NCBI RefSeq assembly: GCF_008329945.1
Contig: NZ_CP035807.1
Span: 992,001-1,056,000 of the forward strand
Direction of reading: 5' to 3'
DNA: 64,000 nt
Source of the DNA: Thiospirochaeta perfilievii
GTDB lineage: Bacteria; Spirochaetota; Spirochaetia; DSM-2461
Part shown: one piece after another, positions 45,179-53,144 of the stretch
How positions within the stretch are numbered: the first letter of the stretch is position 1
How the letters are laid out: each line of letters opens with the position of its first letter
Notes under the pieces: model-generated
What the model was told of the DNA's origin: nothing
The model's input: the letters and a program-made list of their open reading frames with translations, nothing else
Database searches by the model: none
Program-made: the position numbers and the translations under genes

Positions 45179-45859
45179 ATGAAGATATTGTGTATAGCAG
45201 ATCATGTTGACCCAATTGTTTATTCAAATGCAATAAAAGAGCGCTTTAAATGTGTCTCTTTAGTATTAAGTGCTGGTGACCTTCCAATGGACTACCTAGG
45301 CTTTGTTGTAAGCTCCCTTAATAAACCTCTATATTTTGTATTTGGTAATCATAATTTAAAGTATTTAGGTGTTTTTAATAAAAGGTTTGATAAGGGGCTT
45401 TTAACAAACTCCCTTAGAAATACAACCTTCGGTTCCATATATGTGGGATTTAATATGAAATATGATAAAAAAAATGATTTAATTATAATGGGTTTAGGTG
45501 GATGTAAAAAATATAATAAAGCAGAAAACCAGCATACAGAGTTACAGATGTATCTAAGTATGATAAGAATGATCCCAAGGTTGGTTTTTAATAAAATATT
45601 TAGGGGTAGATACTTAGATATTCTATTAACCCACGCTGCTCCTAGGGGAATCCACGACAAAGAGGACCCATGTCATGTAGGTTTTAAGTCATTTTTATGG
45701 TTTATGCGTAAATTCAAACCTAAATATCTACTCCATGGTCATATTCATCTATATAATAAAAATGAAAAAAAAATTACAGACTACCATAATACAAGGGTTA
45801 TAAATGTTTATGATCACTATGTATTAGACTTTAATAGGGAGGATAGTTTTGGACAATAA
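45179..45859 (+). CDS. Calcineurin-like metallophosphoesterase
   Basis: The 226-residue protein contains the family blocks in order: the DxH variant in CIADHVDP, AGDLP, FGNHN in place of the usual GNHD/E, LLTHAAP and LHGHIH. The dimetal centre appears complete apart from the Asn-His variation. The substrate is unknown. It lies 8 bp after the TPR gene and overlaps the ParB-like gene by 11 bp. Confidence 0.85.
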   Translation: MKILCIADHVDPIVYSNAIKERFKCVSLVLSAGDLPMDYLGFVVSSLNKPLYFVFGNHNLKYLGVFNKRFDKGLLTNSLRNTTFGSIYVGFNMKYDKKNDLIIMGLGGCKKYNKAENQHTELQMYLSMIRMIPRLVFNKIFRGRYLDILLTHAAPRGIHDKEDPCHVGFKSFLWFMRKFKPKYLLHGHIHLYNKNEKKITDYHNTRVINVYDHYVLDFNREDSFGQ

Positions 45860-46766
45860 CATGCTTAATGAAAGAGCTATTGATGACTTTGGAAAAGCTA
45901 GATTTAAAGAGAAGATATTATCTATTCTAAATTTATTATCCCCTGAGAAACAGCAGTTACTCTCTTTATACGATATAAAATCTTTAGTAAAACCAAATAA
46001 CGAGTCTTATAAGGGGATGAAAGTTGTTGCAGTTAAAGATATTGTTGGGTCAGAGGGAAGATACAGAGACTTTAACAAAGCCTTTTTACCTAAAAAAGAA
46101 CATCTTAGAAATAGATGGGTAAGTATAGATAAAGCCCATATAACAGATGTAATACTTCCCCCTATAAAGCTTTATAAAATAGGGGATTTATACTTTGTAC
46201 GAGATGGAAATCATAGGGTTTCTGTGGCTAAAATGCAGAAAGTTTACGCCATTGATGCAGAAGTAATTGAGTTAAATGCTGAAATACCCCTAGAAAAGGG
46301 AATGACCAGATCTGAATTGGAAGATAAGGTTATAGCCTATGAGAGAGAGAACTTTTTAGAGGATACCAAGATAGGCGAGTATATCGATATGTCTGAGATA
46401 TATTTTACAGCTCCAGGTAGATATATGGAGTTGTTAAATCACATTTTAGGACATAAATATTTTATAAACCAAGGAATAGAAGATGAGATCTCTTTAAAAG
46501 AAGCTACTATCTCCTGGTATGAAAATCTATACAGTCCTATAATTAAGACAGTAAGAGAAGATAGCCTTGTTGCAAGATTTAATAATAGAACAGAGGCTGA
46601 CCTATATATATGGATTGTAAAACATTGGGATGATCTAAAAAGTAAATACGGTCAAGATTTTCCTTTAGATCAGGCCACTAAAGAGTATTCGGATATTTAT
46701 GGAAAAAATCTGTTTCAGAACTTTTTAGCCTACTTAAAAAAGATTTTTAATAGTATTAGACATTAA
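45849..46766 (+). CDS. ParB/sulfiredoxin-fold protein of unknown function
   Basis: The 305-residue protein contains the segment FVRDGNHRVSVAKMQKV preceded by GSEGRYRDFNKAFLP and VILPPIKLYKIGDLY, the ParB-N/Srx-like nucleotide-binding fold seen in a family of uncharacterised bacterial proteins. There is no HTH, so a chromosome-partition role is unlikely. The TTG start at 45849 is chosen because GGGAGG lies 6 nt upstream. It is coupled to the phosphoesterase gene and convergent with the lipoprotein gene downstream (4-bp overlap). Confidence 0.7.
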   Translation: MDNNMLNERAIDDFGKARFKEKILSILNLLSPEKQQLLSLYDIKSLVKPNNESYKGMKVVAVKDIVGSEGRYRDFNKAFLPKKEHLRNRWVSIDKAHITDVILPPIKLYKIGDLYFVRDGNHRVSVAKMQKVYAIDAEVIELNAEIPLEKGMTRSELEDKVIAYERENFLEDTKIGEYIDMSEIYFTAPGRYMELLNHILGHKYFINQGIEDEISLKEATISWYENLYSPIIKTVREDSLVARFNNRTEADLYIWIVKHWDDLKSKYGQDFPLDQATKEYSDIYGKNLFQNFLAYLKKIFNSIRH

Positions 46767-47428
46767 AAGTTCCAGGGACCTGATTTAATTTTTAGGTCCC
46801 CTTTTTTAACTGTTACATAGAGGGATATATTGGGATTTAGTTCTGTTAAGTCCCTTTTAAATACCTCCTTAAATAAGGATTCACCCTTTAGAATCTTACC
46901 ACTTGTTAGTAATAAATCATCTAAGTATATATCTACTACCCCACTATCATAATTTAGTAAAACGATCTTATTATCATTAAGTTCTAATTCCGGGTAGATG
47001 ATATCCCTAGGCTCAACACGACTCTTTGATATATAAATTTTATCATCTACACTCTCCCCTGCTAAGTCCCGTACAAAAACCCTTATAGGGCCTCTAGGAA
47101 TAGGGGATCTATTAGGCATAACAAGGGAGGTTGACCCAATCCATCTAGTCTCATTTTCTACTTTAATATCCCAGTTATTACTATTTAATTCCCAATAAAA
47201 TTGAGACTCATCAGATATCAAAAATACAGTCTCTATGTCTCCCTCACCATCCTCATCATATATATTAAGAAATACATTTAAGATCTCATACTCTAAAGAT
47301 CGCTCTTCATCTTTAAAAAAAGTCACATCCCAATCTATCTCATTTATTATAGGAGGATTAACTGTACAAGAGTATAAGGATATAAAGATTACTATATTAA
47401 GGGATAACTTTAATAACTCTTTTATCAT
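46763..47428 (-). CDS. Lipoprotein of unknown function
   Basis: The protein has about 221 residues with a signal peptide and lipobox SLYSC. The mature part looks like a beta-sandwich (IYDEDGEGDIETVFLISDE, RVFVRDLAGES), possibly Ig-like. I prefer ATG 47428 to ATG 47434 because AGAGGG sits 6 nt before the former and directly abuts the latter. The beginning overlaps the 3' end of the SelB-like gene by about 30 bp. Confidence 0.7.
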   Translation of the reverse strand: MIKELLKLSLNIVIFISLYSCTVNPPIINEIDWDVTFFKDEERSLEYEILNVFLNIYDEDGEGDIETVFLISDESQFYWELNSNNWDIKVENETRWIGSTSLVMPNRSPIPRGPIRVFVRDLAGESVDDKIYISKSRVEPRDIIYPELELNDNKIVLLNYDSGVVDIYLDDLLLTSGKILKGESLFKEVFKRDLTELNPNISLYVTVKKGDLKIKSGPWNF

Positions 47429-48650
47429 CTTCATCCCTCTCTATAACTCCATCGTCTTCTAAAATATTAAGTAATGCAATTATATATCTTCTAGATAGTC
47501 CACTAGACTCCCTAATTTCCTGGATAGAAAGATCATCCCCTACAACTTTACTCTTAAAAATCTTACCTAGAAGTTCATTAAAAGCATCTAAACTGTAGTA
47601 GAGATCATCATCTAAAACCTTAGCTAATTTCATTCTCTTTATTTCATAAAAACAGTTTATCATACCAAAGTCTTTTATAGATCTTCTGCTTAAACCATTA
47701 ATACCAGCCTCTTTAATTAGTAAAAAGGAGTTTTTAGTTAGAGGTGATAAAAAGTCCTCCCTATTTTCACAGGTTGAAATAACATAATCCCCATCAACTT
47801 CAACTAGTTTTTCCTCTACTAGTTGGTCTAAAACCGCATGAAAAAATGAGGGGGTAACATTACAACTCTTTTTAACTGAGTTAAATAAAACACCACCAGA
47901 AGCCTTACTCTGTTTAATTATTCTGTTTTTTACAGAGAGATACTCCCTCTCCATTACCCTTTTATATCCCATTGAGATAGAGCCATCAAAACTTTCATCT
48001 TCTAAGAAAAATGGTAATTCTACATAGTTATCTGTTCTTAGAATAATTGAGTATATCCCTTTAACTGTTGGCCTTGTTCTAAATTTTTCAATCCTGGATG
48101 TTACTATATTCTCACTTTTTTTGCTCATATCACCAGGATAGATAAGAACCATCTCACCACTAAAACCCTTATTATTCTCAAAGGTGTAACTACCTCCTGG
48201 TACTAAGGGGGATTTAAATGGGAAACTAACACTGTACAAACTACCTACTTTTTTAACCTTAGCGCTATACTTTTCCTTATTAAACATTCTATAGCCGGTA
48301 AAAATACCGCCAGTTATGTAGTAGTCCCCTGGATAAAAATCCTTACTGTGATAGTCTGAGGGAATAAAATAAGCTTTTTTATTGTACCGAACCTTAAGAT
48401 TAACAGGGGTAATTACTGCAAAAGGTATACAGTTTTTAAAAGGAATACCCTTTACTTTTACTAAATAGTTATTATCTTCTACTGGAGTTATATCTCTTAC
48501 TTGGAATTTTCTCTCCCCAGGGAAAATAATAGCTTCTGTAAATGGTTTAAACTCCCCTGTCATCCTACATGTTAATGTTGTTAATTTCTCACCCTTCTCT
48601 TGGCTAGCCTTAATAATGCTAAGTACTGATGTAGGTATTCTATCTTCCAT
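47397..48650 (-). CDS. SelB C-terminal-like winged-helix protein without GTPase domain
   Basis: In this 417-residue protein the C-terminal 200 residues have winged-helix repeats resembling the SECIS-binding half of elongation factor SelB, ending SGLSRRYIIALLNILEDDGV-IERDEDDKRVIK, very like the SelB terminus. The N-terminal half is beta-rich and could correspond to SelB barrel domains (ITGGIFTGYRMF). There is no P-loop or other GTPase motif. It is either a specialised RNA/DNA-binding relative or a SelB derivative lacking its motor domain. It is divergent from pth. Confidence 0.55.
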   Translation of the reverse strand: MEDRIPTSVLSIIKASQEKGEKLTTLTCRMTGEFKPFTEAIIFPGERKFQVRDITPVEDNNYLVKVKGIPFKNCIPFAVITPVNLKVRYNKKAYFIPSDYHSKDFYPGDYYITGGIFTGYRMFNKEKYSAKVKKVGSLYSVSFPFKSPLVPGGSYTFENNKGFSGEMVLIYPGDMSKKSENIVTSRIEKFRTRPTVKGIYSIILRTDNYVELPFFLEDESFDGSISMGYKRVMEREYLSVKNRIIKQSKASGGVLFNSVKKSCNVTPSFFHAVLDQLVEEKLVEVDGDYVISTCENREDFLSPLTKNSFLLIKEAGINGLSRRSIKDFGMINCFYEIKRMKLAKVLDDDLYYSLDAFNELLGKIFKSKVVGDDLSIQEIRESSGLSRRYIIALLNILEDDGVIERDEDDKRVIKVIP

Positions 48651-48728
48651 TTAAACCTCTTTAAAAATCTTATATCCTATTATATTCATTTTATATAAAT
48701 TACACTATAGTATTTTTAGGAGCCTTTA

Positions 48729-49291
48729 ATGATTAAAATGGTAGTGTTTTTAGGTAATTATGGTAACCAATATCGTAATACAAGACACAATGTTGGTTGG
48801 TTATTTGAAGAATACCTAAACAGATCCACACAAAAAATGACAAAATTTAAAGCTGAATATTATAAAGAGAGTAACATTGTCTATCTACTACCCCAAACAC
48901 TAATGAATAGATCAGGGGAGTCTGTTGTAAAGGCGATCTCTTTTTTAAGATAAATATAGATGAAGTTTTAGTAGTACACGATGATCTAGAGACTGAGTTT
49001 GGGTCCATAAAAATAAAGCACGGTGGTGGTTTAGCTGGTCATAATGGGCTAAGGTCAATAAAAGATTTAACGGGGAGTAGTAATTTTAAACGGCTGGCCA
49101 TTGGAATATCAAGACCAAGCCGGGGTTCTGTGGCAAATTATGTTCTAGAGCGATTTACCCCCCAGGAAGAGTCTGAATTAGACATTATTTTTAAAGAAAC
49201 AGAAAATTATTTCACTAAATTCCTAGGTGATGATGATGAAACAAAGGGTAAAAAAGTAGTAATATTACAGCAAGGAAGGGAAAAGAGATGA
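48729..49291 (+). CDS. pth: Peptidyl-tRNA hydrolase, apparent frameshift
   Basis: Pth releases tRNA from stalled peptidyl-tRNA and is generally essential. The first frame (NYGNQYRNTRHNVGWLFEE, catalytic His; LPQTLMNRSGESV) stops at 48953. The rest (VLVVHDDLETEFGSIKIKHG, GGLAGHNGLRSI) follows in the -1 frame to 49291. One extra T in the T6 run at 48941-48946 gives a standard 187-residue enzyme. The zero frame reads T TTT TTA there, a classical -1 slippery heptamer. AGGAG precedes the ATG. The end overlaps mtn by 4 bp. Confidence 0.88.
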
Positions 49292-49989
49292 GAATTGGCT
49301 TAATTGGAGCAATGGAAGAAGAAGTAAATGGATTCCTTCATAAGATGAAGGATGTTAAAACTATAGAGAAATGTGGAACAAAACTTTACCATGGAACTCT
49401 TTTTAATACCGATGTAGTTTTATTACAGTGTGGAATTGGAAAAGTTGCTGCAGCTGTTGGAACAACAATATTAATAGACCAATTTTCCCCTGATTTAGTA
49501 ATAAATACAGGTAGTGCTGGAGGACTCTCTACAGATTTAAATGTAGGTGATGTTATTATTTCCCAGGAAGTAAGATACCACGATGTAGATGTTACACTTT
49601 TTGGTTACGAGTATGGTCAAATCCCTAAAATGCCTCCTGGATTTACACCGGACAAAAAATTAATAGAAGTTGCAAAAAAAGCAGCAAAAAAAATTGACAA
49701 GATCCATGTTACTGATGGTCTAATAATTACTGGCGATTCTTTTATCCACGATGAGGATGATGTTGATAGAATTAAATCCAAACTACCTCCTATGAAGGCT
49801 ACTGAGATGGAGGCTGCAGCAATAGCCCAGGTGTGCCACATGTCTAAAGTCCCATTTTTAATTATTAGATCCATCTCCGATGTTCCAGGGAAGGAGTCAA
49901 AACAATCCTTTGAAGAGTTTCTTGTGGTAGCAGCAAAAAATTCAGGAATGTTAATAGAAGAGATTATATTAGAACTTAAGGAGAAATAA
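49288..49989 (+). CDS. mtn: 5'-methylthioadenosine/S-adenosylhomocysteine nucleosidase
   Basis: This 233-residue enzyme hydrolyses MTA and SAH to adenine and the thioribose or S-ribosylhomocysteine. The N-terminal MRIGLIGAMEEEV carries the catalytic Glu region. The purine site ATEMEAAAIAQVC and SISDVPG (catalytic Asp) are intact. It overlaps pth by ATGA and abuts luxS, whose substrate it makes. Confidence 0.96.
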   Translation: MRIGLIGAMEEEVNGFLHKMKDVKTIEKCGTKLYHGTLFNTDVVLLQCGIGKVAAAVGTTILIDQFSPDLVINTGSAGGLSTDLNVGDVIISQEVRYHDVDVTLFGYEYGQIPKMPPGFTPDKKLIEVAKKAAKKIDKIHVTDGLIITGDSFIHDEDDVDRIKSKLPPMKATEMEAAAIAQVCHMSKVPFLIIRSISDVPGKESKQSFEEFLVVAAKNSGMLIEEIILELKEK

Positions 49990-50463
49990 ATGGAAAAAAT
50001 ACCAAGTTTTACTGTAGACCATACAAAACTACTGTGTGGGGTATATGTTTCTAGACAGGATAGAGTTGGAAGTGAAGTTGTTACTACCTTTGATATAAGA
50101 ATGAAGAGACCAAATATGGAACCAGTAATTGATGTTCCAGCCCTTCATACAATTGAACACTTAGGTGCTACTTTTTTAAGAAATAATACAGAATGGAAGG
50201 ATAGAGTTATATATTTTGGACCAATGGGGTGTAGAACTGGAAACTATCTTATTTTAAAAGGGGACTTAAAACCTATGGATATTAAACCCCTATTAATTGA
50301 ACTATATAGTTTTATGGCAGATTACCAAGGGGATATTCCTGGAGCAACTGCTAAGGATTGTGGGAATTACCAATCTATGGACCTTAATATGGGTAAATAT
50401 GAGTCAAAACTCTTTCTAGAGGTACTAAATTCTTTAAATAGTCAAAATACTATTTACCCCTAA
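49990..50463 (+). CDS. luxS: S-ribosylhomocysteine lyase LuxS
   Basis: This metalloenzyme cleaves S-ribosylhomocysteine to homocysteine and DPD, the precursor of autoinducer-2. It has 157 residues. Metal ligands His53 and His57 (HTIEH) and Cys124 (AKDCGNY) and the catalytic Cys81 (GPMGCRTG) are all present. It follows mtn with no gap, forming a complete SAH-detoxification (activated methyl cycle) unit with AI-2 as by-product. Confidence 0.98.
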   Translation: MEKIPSFTVDHTKLLCGVYVSRQDRVGSEVVTTFDIRMKRPNMEPVIDVPALHTIEHLGATFLRNNTEWKDRVIYFGPMGCRTGNYLILKGDLKPMDIKPLLIELYSFMADYQGDIPGATAKDCGNYQSMDLNMGKYESKLFLEVLNSLNSQNTIYP

Positions 50464-50487
50464 TAGTTTAAGTATGATAATTGGATT

Positions 50488-52110
50488 ATGGATATAAAAA
50501 AAAGTTTTCCAATTATCATTAATCTTATTATACTACTATTAACAAGCAGCTGTTTTTTAGGTAATAACAGTGATGTATTAGTTGTTAAAACAATAACCGT
50601 TAATAGTAGTTTATTACCAAAATCTGACAGTTCAAATGCCTACCTTCTATTAACAAACCCTACAAGTAGGAATATTTTAATACCAGAAGTAACTATAAAT
50701 AGTCAGAGTCGAAGCCTTATAACAACCAGAAATAGTTATCCTTATCCAATTACTCCCACTACAACTCTACCTAGAAGGTTGGATAAACCTCCACGGACAA
50801 GGGAAAACAGTATAGATATCTCTAATAGAACAAGGGATATTAATCCCCAAGATAGTTATAGCCAGGGGGATTTAGAGTCCTTTTTTGTTCTTGTAGGTTC
50901 AGAGGTTGATGAAAACAACAATAGTGTAATGACCTATTCTAATACTACATTTAAGTTAGTTTCCCTTACTAATAAAATAAATAATACAACTATCAACCTA
51001 CATATCTGGGTTGATGTAAAGGATCTGGACATATTAAGTATAGATGCTGTAGAGTTTCTTAAAAGTAATTTCTCTGGGATTTATAATGATATGACAAACT
51101 TATATGGGGATTATTGGGGAGAACATAACTATGAAAATCTTATAGAGAAGGATAATAGTGACTTCCATATTTTATTAATGGATATTGGCTATGATAAAAA
51201 TATTGATAAGGATAACAGAGGGGTTATTTATGGTTATTTTGATAGTTATGATACTTATATAGATAAAGAGGGTTCTAATAAGGCTCTAAATGTGGTCCTT
51301 GACTCCTACCTACTTTTTAATCGGGCAGATAGTAGTAAAGGGTGGAGTGAAGAGAGTATAGAAACCATATATGGTTTATCCACATTTATTCATGAGTTTC
51401 AACACCTAATACATTTCTATCAAAAGAGGATTAAAAATAAAATTACTCTTACTTCAACAAATGACGAGACCTATGTTAATGAGATGTTCTCTATGATAGC
51501 TGAGGATATATTAGCATATAACTATTTAATTGCTTCAGATGAAAGTGATACCTATTTTTTCCCGCCAGACTTACAAAGAATACCAATATATAATCAGGAT
51601 TGGATAGAACACAGTACACTTAATTGGAACTACGATATTTCAAGTTATAGTAGAGCCTATGTTGTAGGAGCATATCTTATTAGAAATTTTGATAGTTTTA
51701 TAAAAGAGTATTTTACAACAGGAACTCTTGGAATTAATGGCTTATTAGAAGCTATTAATAAAAATAGTACCTTCAATATTGATAGAACAACTCTATTACA
51801 AAATCTAGGACTAGCTATTTTATATTCAAGAGAGACAAATACATCTAGACCCCAGCAACTTAACTCAAATAGTTTCTTAGAATACTCAAACTTCAATCTA
51901 ATTCAGTTAGACTTTTTTTCTAACTATATACCATCATTTAAACCCTTAGATGTAGCCCAGATAAAAGATATAGCTAACTCCAATGGGATAAACTTCTACA
52001 AAGAGTCAAATATATATATTAATCTAGGAGAAATTAGTAGTAGTGATACTATTAAAATAGAGTTTGCAAATGATGGAAGTGGAATTGAATATAGATTAGT
52101 ATATTATTAA
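50488..52110 (+). CDS. Secreted zinc-metalloprotease lipoprotein (M30 hyicolysin-like)
   Basis: The 540-residue protein has a signal peptide and lipobox LTSSC (Cys22). The zinc-binding motif HEFQH (His302, Glu303, His306) lies in STFIHEFQHLIHFY, followed by NEMFSMIAED, whose Glu could be the third ligand. This arrangement matches peptidase family M30-like proteins. The N-terminal 150 residues are Ser/Thr/Asn-rich and probably a surface spacer. It is 24 bp downstream of luxS but probably an independent function. Confidence 0.75.
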   Translation: MDIKKSFPIIINLIILLLTSSCFLGNNSDVLVVKTITVNSSLLPKSDSSNAYLLLTNPTSRNILIPEVTINSQSRSLITTRNSYPYPITPTTTLPRRLDKPPRTRENSIDISNRTRDINPQDSYSQGDLESFFVLVGSEVDENNNSVMTYSNTTFKLVSLTNKINNTTINLHIWVDVKDLDILSIDAVEFLKSNFSGIYNDMTNLYGDYWGEHNYENLIEKDNSDFHILLMDIGYDKNIDKDNRGVIYGYFDSYDTYIDKEGSNKALNVVLDSYLLFNRADSSKGWSEESIETIYGLSTFIHEFQHLIHFYQKRIKNKITLTSTNDETYVNEMFSMIAEDILAYNYLIASDESDTYFFPPDLQRIPIYNQDWIEHSTLNWNYDISSYSRAYVVGAYLIRNFDSFIKEYFTTGTLGINGLLEAINKNSTFNIDRTTLLQNLGLAILYSRETNTSRPQQLNSNSFLEYSNFNLIQLDFFSNYIPSFKPLDVAQIKDIANSNGINFYKESNIYINLGEISSSDTIKIEFANDGSGIEYRLVYY

Positions 52111-52160
52111 TGAAAAATAAGTTTATTTGTAATATAGTTAATATATAGAGGAGATGGCTC

Positions 52161-52340
52161 TTGAGTGAAGATATAAATAAAATAAAACATGACTTAAATA
52201 ATTTATTAAATGCAATTATTGGTTCTGCAGAGATTATAAAATTCAGTATAGATGATGACAACGAAAAACTTAAAAAATACACTGGGTTAATATTAGAATC
52301 AGCAACAAAGGCCACAGATATTACAAAGTCTTTAAAATAG
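52161..52340 (+). CDS. Free-standing 59-residue histidine-kinase DHp-like domain
   Basis: This short ORF begins at TTG 52161, with GAGGAG 7 nt upstream. The product contains HDLNNLLNAIIGSAEII, the H-box of HisKA-type kinases (His10), and a second helix ending ILESATKATDITKSL, that is, both helices of a dimerisation/histidine phosphotransfer domain and nothing else. There is no ATPase domain before the TAG at 52338-52340; the convergent response regulator gene ends 3 bp further on. It could be a functional small phosphotransfer/adaptor protein or a kinase remnant. The good RBS and clean boundaries favour real expression. Confidence 0.6.
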   Translation: MSEDINKIKHDLNNLLNAIIGSAEIIKFSIDDDNEKLKKYTGLILESATKATDITKSLK

Positions 52341-52343
52341 ACT

Positions 52344-53144
52344 CTACCTAGTGCTATACTTATTACGAAAATCCTGGGGAGTGCATTTAAAATATCTTTT
52401 AAAAAGTCTGGAGAAGTAGTTTGCATCTATAAAGCCAACTATTGAGGCTATATCCGTAATAGTTAGTTCCATATTATTTATTAAAAGTTTTTTTGATGCA
52501 TCAAATCTTTTTGTAATCAGATACTTATTAAAACCTATGCCGACTTCCTTTTTAAAGGTCTCAGAAAGATAGGACCTGTTCATTAAAACAACATCACTAA
52601 CGTTTTCTAGGGATATCTGATTCTGAAAATTTTCCTCTATAAACATCAAAACTTTCTTAATTTTATCATTTTTAATATAAGAAAAATCCGTTGTTGTTTT
52701 TATAACAAAATCGTACTCCAATCTTTTAACCTGTTTTTCTAAACTCTCTGACCGATTAATCCTTTTATCCCTATTTAATTGTTTAATAGCCTTAGAGATA
52801 GAGTTTTCTAACTCCCCCTCCTCCACAGGTTTTAAAACAAAATCCACAACCCCTAATTTAATAGCCTTTTGGGCGTATTCAAAAATATCATACCCTGAAA
52901 TTATTATAATACGAGTACTGTTAGTAATCTTATTAATTTCACTTATAAGATCTAAACCAGAGATTCCAGGCATTCTAATATCTGTTAAAACAATATTGGG
53001 TTTTTTATCTCTAATTAGCTTTAAACCCTCTTCACCATTTTCTGCTTCACCAACAACTTTTAAGCTAAATTTATCATAGGGTAGAAGTTTTATAATTAGT
53101 TTCCTTATCCATTTCTCATCATCTATTACTACAATTTTAACCAT
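52344..53144 (-). CDS. YesN-type response regulator (receiver + AraC HTH)
   Basis: This 266-residue regulator has a receiver domain (Asp8, Asp9, phospho-acceptor Asp55 in VLTDIRMPG, Lys in VLKPVEEGEL) and a C-terminal AraC/XylS double HTH (ISLENVSDVVLMNRSYLSE; LTITDIASIVGFIDANYFSR). It presumably receives phosphate from the adjacent YesM-type kinase (8-bp overlap) and activates the divergent sugar ABC operon. Confidence 0.95.
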   Translation of the reverse strand: MVKIVVIDDEKWIRKLIIKLLPYDKFSLKVVGEAENGEEGLKLIRDKKPNIVLTDIRMPGISGLDLISEINKITNSTRIIIISGYDIFEYAQKAIKLGVVDFVLKPVEEGELENSISKAIKQLNRDKRINRSESLEKQVKRLEYDFVIKTTTDFSYIKNDKIKKVLMFIEENFQNQISLENVSDVVLMNRSYLSETFKKEVGIGFNKYLITKRFDASKKLLINNMELTITDIASIVGFIDANYFSRLFKRYFKCTPQDFRNKYSTR

